A stretch of DNA of 64,000 bases from Clitopilus passeckerianus (Eukaryota; Basidiomycota; Agaricomycetes; Agaricales; Entolomataceae). The notes below the pieces were generated by a model. It saw only the letters and a program-made list of their open reading frames with translations. It was not told the DNA's origin and did no database searches. Numbering within the stretch: position 1 is the first letter of the stretch; every line of letters starts with the position of its first letter. Where the stretch lies: contig CALYLX010000082.1 in assembly GCA_944990035.1 (NCBI GenBank), positions 310,001-374,000 of the forward strand, written 5' to 3'. This document shows, piece after piece, positions 58,053-64,000 of this stretch. Made by a program: the position numbers and the translations under genes.

Positions 58053-59346
58053 GCCGCACGCCAGCCCGTCGAAGAGTCGATCAGTGCTATGGTGACTCTC
58101 CGCTGCTGGTTGTAAGGAATGTATGAGTGAAAGAAGAGAAAGAAAGGAGCATGTATGGGCTGCGTGGCTGTTGGGCGTTAGGTCATAGTTTTTGACCGAA
58201 TAGCCACAACGTAGATCCTCCATATGCCCAAATGCCACAATCAGGAAAACTGAATGCTGGACCCTTATCGAGGCCGTCGGACACCGATTACAAATTGGGC
58301 CCAGACCCGATCCAGGTCCCCATTTTTGACTTACGGTGACAATGTCTAGTCAATGTCTAGTGCAGTGTCGTCGAGCAGACACTTTTCCTTAGCCTCTTGT
58401 TTGGTTGGATGTCCCCGTAGGAAATCGGCCCCATGGGCAGAAGCATGCTAATAAAGCCCTGAAGAGAAATGAAGGAACAGTTGGTGTACGTATACTTGTG
58501 GTTTGCGGATAAGGGTCCGAGCAGCGGCTGGTGCCGGATATTCAAATTGGACGGACTCCTTTTGCGTTACTCATCGTGTCCTGGCAACGAGGGGGTGTCG
58601 AAGGAGGTGATCATTGTCAAACTGCGGTGTAGCCGCCTGATTCCAAAGCACATCTTAAGGACGATTCTTGTAGTCTGGTGGATTCACAGTTGTCCAATCG
58701 CTTGTCAAAGGCCTTGATGCAGGAATATCCAATGATTCATCAAGGGACTCTTGAATTTGACGTGCGCGGGTTTATGTAGGCCTTGTACGCCAGGAATGTG
58801 CACCGTCCATGAGTGAAGCTCGGCGGTGAAAGTCAAGACGACAGGATGGAATGACGACTCGGGAAAAACCGAGTCCGTGAGAGACTTTCCCTCTTTTGGC
58901 TCCCCAACTGTGATGAACGATGGCCTGCTCAAAGCCTTCACAGAGCTTGAGCAACTCGAGTATTGGGTCCTCGTTGCTTTTTGGCCTCTTACTGCTTGGT
59001 GACCTTGAGAGTGCCGATAGAGAGCTCATAAGTTTAATGCCCAGTCTAGGCGTTTCCGAGGATGAACGTTGAGCGTGACAAACTTCATAACTTGCTCAAA
59101 CTGTGGTTTCAAGAAGGAAAAAGAGGATGACGGAACCGCATGCATTTGGCAACTACTAGGCTCAGGAAGATCTCTACGAACAGTGGAACTGGGCGCCTAT
59201 TCTGAGTCACGCGAGATGACAGCCTAAATTTGCCTTTGTGGGCGTGCAATGAGGCCTCTTGCAAGGCTGTTATCAGTACCGAAGATCGTACAGCTTAGGT
59301 GTAAACACTACAACACTCTCCTACATTGAGTCCACCAACTCTCCAC
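58053..59346. other. Intergenic region before cluster member 12
   Basis: On the minus strand, 58705-59029 has two overlapping frames that read fairly naturally (SSLSALSRSPSSKRPKS, and LTFTAELHSWTVHIPG), so a small gene is possible but cannot be modelled. A direct repeat TCAATGTCTAG occurs twice near 58340. Confidence 0.3.
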
Positions 59347-60830
59347 ATGGATCTACCCACTCCTGTACCCTTTGACCCTCATTTTCCCCCTGCTGATCTG
59401 CATGCTCAAAACCATCGATCGATGGCACTCCTAGGAGAGCCCAGGTACGCCATCGTACGTCTAAGCACGTATCAGACTCGCATCAGTACAACTCATGCCA
59501 TATTTTAGGTCGATGGAAACATTGTAATCACCCTGCCAGCCGTGGACGCACATTCGGTTGTCCAGAGCCCCGAACCTATCACGCTCAGGCTCGATTTCAA
59601 GGGAATGAGAGCCACCAGCCTCCTCGCTGGTGCAGATGCCTCGCCTGGCCCAGAGAGCGTCACCCCAGACCTCTTGAATGGACTTTCGGGCCAGCCAGTT
59701 GATGTAGAACTTCAGGATGACGTGCCCATCGAGCGAGATGATACATATTACCTCTCTATGGTCCACTTCGAGGTGAGACGCTTCCTTGAACCGGGTTCTC
59801 ATGTCTTATTCCCCCTACAGATTCAGGATCACCAGTTCTTGGTGCCACGCTGGCGAATATCTGAAAGCACGACGCATTTTGATCTTATCTGGTCTCAAGA
59901 TCCGACTGAGGACTCCTTCATCACTCTGGATAGTGCTTCGCCAGATGACTTTCGCGGGCTGATGCGGGCGATGTATCCACTGTGAGCATGTTCTTTGAAT
60001 TTCCATTGTTCTGCTGTCTCATTCAGTCGGTTTAATCTAGGAGACAAGGCCGGGCCATTCTGTCCAAGCAAGACTGGATATCGGCTCTCAAGCTTTCAAC
60101 GCAGTGGAAGATGCTTCAGTACCGCGATCAGGCGCTGTCCTACCTGCAGAGACATCCTAGACGGGGCCTAAGGCTCTCATCACTCGAAGATGTTGTATTG
60201 GGGAAGACCTGTGGGGTGCCCACCTTGTATCGCCGTGGATGTGTAGCATTCACAGAAGGCAAACTTGACCTGGACTCTTCCCACCAGGACACCCTTGGAA
60301 TTGAGACTATGGTCAGGCTGATGCGAGCACGGGACGAAGCCTATAGTCCTGACGCCCAATCCTATCACCAACGCTTCTCCATACGCTTTCACCCCTACCA
60401 CAATGTCTTACCAACGCTATTTGAAGTCGAAGGAGCCCAAGCTTTATTGGATATGGATCCCGTCGAGCGAATCCTAGTAGCTCGCAACTATGGCCTAACC
60501 GATTGGCTCCTCTCCTGTTACCATCAGCTCGTCGAGCGAGAGCAGAGCATCACTGTTAAAGAAGTCGAACTGCTCGGTTTGGAAACGGCTATCAAGCTGT
60601 GGAAAGCTAGGCTGGAACTCTTCCGTACTTATCGACGTATACTCGAGCAGGTGGATCCGCCTCGTCCCAGCCCAGATTTTGCAGAAGCGGCGGAGAAGGA
60701 ATTCGGTGATGAGTTCGCGGAAGCCCAACTCCTGCACGACTGGCTAGTTCTTCCGCCATCTCCAAACTCTACGCCCGCTGACCCAGAGCTATCTCCTTCA
60801 CCCCGGTTCGGGGCACCAAGACGAGGTTGA
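59347..60830 (+). CDS. BTB/POZ-like repeat protein, cluster member 12 (only plus-strand member)
   Basis: The ATG at 59347 (MDLPTPVPFDPHFPP) leads to GEPRYAI, intron, VDGNIVITLPAVDAH, the N-terminal module. BTB core: ERDDTYYLSMVHFE, intron, IQDHQFLVPRWRISESTTHF, ITLDSASPDDFRGLMRAMYPL, intron. Then DWISALKLSTQWKMLQYR, repeat one (VVLGKTCGVPTLYRRGC to LGIETMVRLMRARDE) and repeat two (ILVARNYGLTDWLLSCY to LGLETAIKLWKARLE). Repeat two is the cleanest match to the family consensus. The Pro-rich tail ends FGAPRRG. Its opposite orientation, with member 8 as nearest relative 14 kb away, points to an inversion or dispersed copy. Confidence 0.82.
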
Positions 60831-61708
60831 AGAAGAAAGGTCCTTCGGAGCTATTTGATTTTTGAAACGTAGTCATAAACTGGCGTTGATCTCACATCCA
60901 ATCCAATTAAAGTTATGAGGTACTTTTATTCCTCCAAACCCCGTCCACCCTGCTTCGTCTGCTCCATGTACTGCACAAGGTACCAAGATCCATAATGCCC
61001 TATTTTTGTATCACACACTTTCATGACTACATTGTCGAGGGACATGACGAACTCGGTGCGCTTAAGTGCTCCTTATCCTTATGAAAAACCCAGATTGACA
61101 TCTATCGTTCCGCCAACTGACAGTCACGAACCACTTTACTACGGATCGAGGTTCCACGTGCTTTATGTTGTCTTCCCTGCCAGCAACGTTTTGAAACACT
61201 TTCACGGCGCAAAAAGAAAATGGCTCTGATGTTAACGCTGGCTGGGCCGATGTTTGCTGTATTTCACCACACCTCTACCGCAACAAAAAAAAAGTTGAGA
61301 ACCCAACTGTCAACGTTAGGCTGCAGGCATGCAAGCCGTTGAAAACGATTCCTCGATCGTATATATGTATTATACGTCCCCCAAGACTCTAGAGCTTCCA
61401 GCCAACGCTCGAGAACTGCCGAGACGAGATTGGGGATGAGTCAACCGCCCGAGTGTTCAACACCGTCTAGCAATGATACGACGATAGTTGTTCAGCTTGC
61501 TTCCTGACCGTTTCCCGAAGGAGCAACCGACGATCCCGAAGAGCTGAGAGTCAACGCCAGGCCAAAGGAAAACCTGAATATCCAACATTATCTGTACATT
61601 CTATTTGCATAGACCGGTACACAAAAATATCCTACCCAGCAGAAAAATTCTCTAACTCCAATTCTTCGTGTTCCATCCCGTTAACCCTCAGCCAATGCAT
61701 CACCGAGA
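60831..61708. other. Convergent intergenic region between cluster members 12 and 13
   Basis: 3' flanks of both genes, with A-tracts near 61286. No supported frame. Confidence 0.35.
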
Positions 61709-63034
61709 TTATTTTTCCTCGCCTTCCTCGCCTTCCATTTCACCATCCACAACAACCACTCCCCAACTCCTCGCCAACCCACTGTACAGAGCCCCATGCC
61801 TCCCCACATCCCCCAGCTCCAGCTCAAACTTCGTCTTCACCAACTTCTCATACTCCTCTTCTCTCAAAAGCCGCCCCGCGCCATCACCACCAAAAAGAGC
61901 CTTCTCCCTAACCCTATAAATCCCAACGGACGCCTCAAGACCCAACCTCGCAGCTTCACCCTCACTCAACCCCTCATGCCTCCGCGCAAGCTCGAGGTAG
62001 GCATCACGGAGCCATTGGATGATACCCAGGGAGCGAGCTAGGACCGCTCGTTCGATGGTGTCCGTCACTACGACGTTGGTTGAGGCGAATTCCTGGCTGA
62101 AGACGTGGCTGATGGTTTCGAGGTATCGCTCTTTTTCTGACAGCAGCTGGGAAGCTGGGGCAGGGAGCGAGTTGGGAGGGGGAAGTTCGGGTCGGAAGCT
62201 CGAGACAGCGGGTTTCGGATCCGTAGCAAATGTGAGAACCAAGGAACTGGTAGCGCCACCGTGTTTTAGAGCAGAAACCGGCTGAGGTTGACGTTGAGGC
62301 TGAGGGGCGGGTACAGGTTTCGGTTTGGTTGACCTGAGGGCGTATTCTCTGATTTGATAGAGCTTGATAGTGGCGGATAGGCCAAGGCTCTGTGCGTCTT
62401 TGAACGAGATGCTTTCTTGACGTTTGGCGAGGTTCAAGTACTCCCTGGTGAGCCAATCCTCCAGACCGAATTGGCGGGCCAGGAGGATTCGTTTGATAGA
62501 GGACAACTTGTATTTCCCGAGGGCGGTGATGGCGAGCTGACGGATTTTGAAGAGTTGATAGCGAGTGGAGAGGTAGAGAACTGAGATCCAGTTGTCTGAA
62601 GTTTTGGGGCCCTCGGTTTGATTTCTGTAAGGACACGTTTTGGTTTTTTTCCCCCAAGAGAACAGCGAAGGGAGAAAGGCGTACAGCGGATATAGGATAG
62701 TTAGAAGCTGATGGAAGTCTTCCAGCCGTACGTCCGAGAGTTGAATAACTTCCTCGTCAGGGCCCTCTCGCAAAGGAGCATCATGGTTTTGCTGACTTCC
62801 AGGTGGATTGGTGAAATGATAGCGGGGAACCCGTACAACGGTGTTCTCCATCTGCTGAAGATGAGTGTACGATACAAATTGGATGGTGGATCTACCCACC
62901 TCAAACTGAACAAAGTCGAGGTAATACAGGGCATCTTTGAACAGATGTTCATTCGATATTATTGCCCCGGCAGGTGGTTCTGAGATAGCTGAGAAACCTG
63001 AAGGAGTCTCCTTTTTCGCTGGACTTTCTTCCAT
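61709..63034 (-). CDS. BTB/POZ-like repeat protein, cluster member 13
   Basis: The ATG at 63034 (MEESPAKKETPSGFS) gives the shortest N-terminus of the cluster. The BTB core is closest to the textbook form: FKDALYYLDFVQFEV, intron, ENTVVRVPRYHF, EEVIQLSDVRLEDFHQLLTILYPL, intron. Both introns happen to stay open in frame, so the unspliced sequence is one 441-codon frame. After DNWISVLYLSTRYQLFKIR come repeat one (ILLARQFGLEDWLTREY to LGLSATIKLYQIRE), a Pro/Gln-rich linker (PAPQPQRQPQPV), and repeat two (AVLARSLGIIQWLRDAY to LGLEASVGIYRVRE). The tail is acidic (GEMEGEEGEEK). Upstream copies carry the N-terminal NxxLILV module; here it is missing. Confidence 0.82.
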   Translation of the reverse strand: MEESPAKKETPSGFSAISEPPAGAIISNEHLFKDALYYLDFVQFEVGRSTIQFVSYTHLQQMENTVVRVPRYHFTNPPGSQQNHDAPLREGPDEEVIQLSDVRLEDFHQLLTILYPLYAFLPSLFSWGKKTKTCPYRNQTEGPKTSDNWISVLYLSTRYQLFKIRQLAITALGKYKLSSIKRILLARQFGLEDWLTREYLNLAKRQESISFKDAQSLGLSATIKLYQIREYALRSTKPKPVPAPQPQRQPQPVSALKHGGATSSLVLTFATDPKPAVSSFRPELPPPNSLPAPASQLLSEKERYLETISHVFSQEFASTNVVVTDTIERAVLARSLGIIQWLRDAYLELARRHEGLSEGEAARLGLEASVGIYRVREKALFGGDGAGRLLREEEYEKLVKTKFELELGDVGRHGALYSGLARSWGVVVVDGEMEGEEGEEK

Positions 63035-63585
63035 TAATTGTTGAAGGTTACGGTCAAAGGCTGGTCAACCTCATGTCAGGAGATGGCCATGAAGATGGCC
63101 CATGAGGCCTTGAGGTTGGATTGTGATGCAAGGAGTGCCATATCAGCACACTGTTCACAAAAAATGGCCTTTAATGCAGCTTCGCTCTGGATAGCACCCG
63201 CAGATGAGTGGCAAAATCCCATACATTATGTAATATTTTGGCGTTCTCGGAGTAACCTGGCCTTCCTAAGTATCACTAACGTTCCCACGGGTGGTTAGAT
63301 TGGCACCCATGGCCGAAAATATTCGTAGAGACATCGTGAGGCTCTCGGAATTCTTTCCTTCTAGTAGTTCTACATATGCTTATAAAGAATGCTAAAGTAC
63401 CCAGTGAACGCGTTTGAGGCTGATTACCTTGAGTTGGCCAACATCTGGGCCCCTAATAGTATTGAGAATCACGGACTCGGCAGCGGGTGTTCCAGAATAT
63501 AGGAGGAGGCTCTTCACTTCTTCTCATCTCTAACCCACTCTGCCCATCTGCGAACTTTGCTCAACACTGGGTTCACAACTTCATT
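63035..63585. other. Intergenic region after cluster member 13
   Basis: Divergent promoters of member 13 and of the last gene. Nothing specific recognised. Confidence 0.35.
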
Positions 63586-64000
63586 ATGGATCCTCCCAGT
63601 GAGTCCTATCGTTTTCCTTCGTCTTTTCCAAACTGACATCTCGAAGCTTTGAAGTTCACGGAAGATGAACTGAACAAAGCCGGTCTTCTAGGCGAAGGCA
63701 AGTCCCTTAGTCTTTTTGCACGTCAAGGGCACGCCTTCTAGTGCCATTAGTGCTATTTAGTCATCTCTAGAGGGGAGACTCCCTCGTCCTTCTTCTCCAT
63801 ATCACTCACTGCTCAACTCACTGCGCAATCTATGGCATACTTACCATCTCCCCTATAGGAGTATCCGGACTCGCCATGCAGGTTTTCAAGACTATGAGAG
63901 AGCACCCGGAGCTGCTGAGTGAGTCCTTTAATCTCTTTCTGCGTCTATACCACACTTACCACCTTCCGCCCAGAACTCTCCCTCTTCACTCTCCAATGTA
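63586..64000 (+). CDS. Unknown gene, 5' part only, cut by the window end
   Basis: The ATG at 63586 gives MDPP, splicing after the first base of a Thr codon to TLKFTEDELNKAGLLGEG and then VSGLAMQVFKTMREHPELL, before a further donor at the edge of the window. The junction after GEG needs a GC donor (GGCAAGT), the common non-canonical fungal type. The visible part looks helical and soluble. No family can be named from about 42 residues. Confidence 0.45.

Noticed and set aside
58705..59029. Possible small minus-strand gene in two frames
   Set aside because: Parts read naturally, but no splice joins the frames and no family is recognised.
61709..63034. Treating cluster member 13 as an intronless 441-residue protein
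   Set aside because: The two segments splitting the BTB core have splice signals and match the intron positions of the other members; they are open by chance.
1..64000. CRISPR arrays, bacterial-type operons, rRNA or intact transposons
   Set aside because: Sequence is clearly eukaryotic with spliced genes; no regularly spaced repeats, terminal inverted repeats or transposase/reverse transcriptase motifs were seen.

Overview
The window reads as nuclear DNA of a mushroom-forming basidiomycete (Agaricomycetes). Genes are split by many 45-70 bp GT-AG introns. The recognisable families are typical of that group: secreted aldose 1-epimerases, PLAC8, DUF6533 and fungal-rhodopsin membrane proteins, HsbA-like secreted proteins, and large expansions of BTB/POZ-like proteins. 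No rRNA, tRNA, CRISPR array or intact transposon was recognised. Gene models were built by hand from open frames and splice signals, so internal exon borders are less certain than gene ends.

Layout. (1) 0.2-7.2 kb: three tandem minus-strand secreted aldose 1-epimerase genes; two share duplicated promoter blocks with CreA-type sites. (2) 9.3-22.1 kb: ordinary single-copy genes. These are a PLAC8 protein, a Mep/Amt ammonium transporter, a mitochondrially targeted protein of unknown role, a DUF6533 membrane protein, an unknown small protein, a WrbA-type flavodoxin-fold quinone reductase and a 14-TM MFS transporter. (3) 22.6-63.0 kb: a multigene block with thirteen genes of one BTB/POZ-like family, twelve of them on the minus strand. 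Interspersed are two tandem large membrane glycoprotein genes of unknown family (35.1-39.8 kb), two tandem HsbA-like genes (48.5-50.7 kb), an HpcH/HpaI aldolase and a fungal-rhodopsin-type 7TM protein. (4) 63.6 kb to the end: the 5' part of an unknown gene.

The BTB-like cluster is the standout. Each protein has a short N-terminal module, a divergent BTB core (motif YYLxMVxFEV, intron, LFxVPxxxF, DFRxLMxxLYPL, intron), a helix around EWISVLKLSTKW, and then two or three copies of a ~50-residue helical repeat ending in LGLxxAIKLxxAR. The tails differ sharply between members: Trp-Gly-rich (reminiscent of Argonaute hooks), lysine-rich or RG-rich. A relic of the MFS gene's 5' end lies between the first two BTB genes and records a segmental duplication. 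One member carries a single-base frameshift. Four copies of a ~30 bp element containing ACGCGT boxes occur only inside this block. By family knowledge these proteins could be Cullin-3 adaptors, but the sequence does not show their targets.
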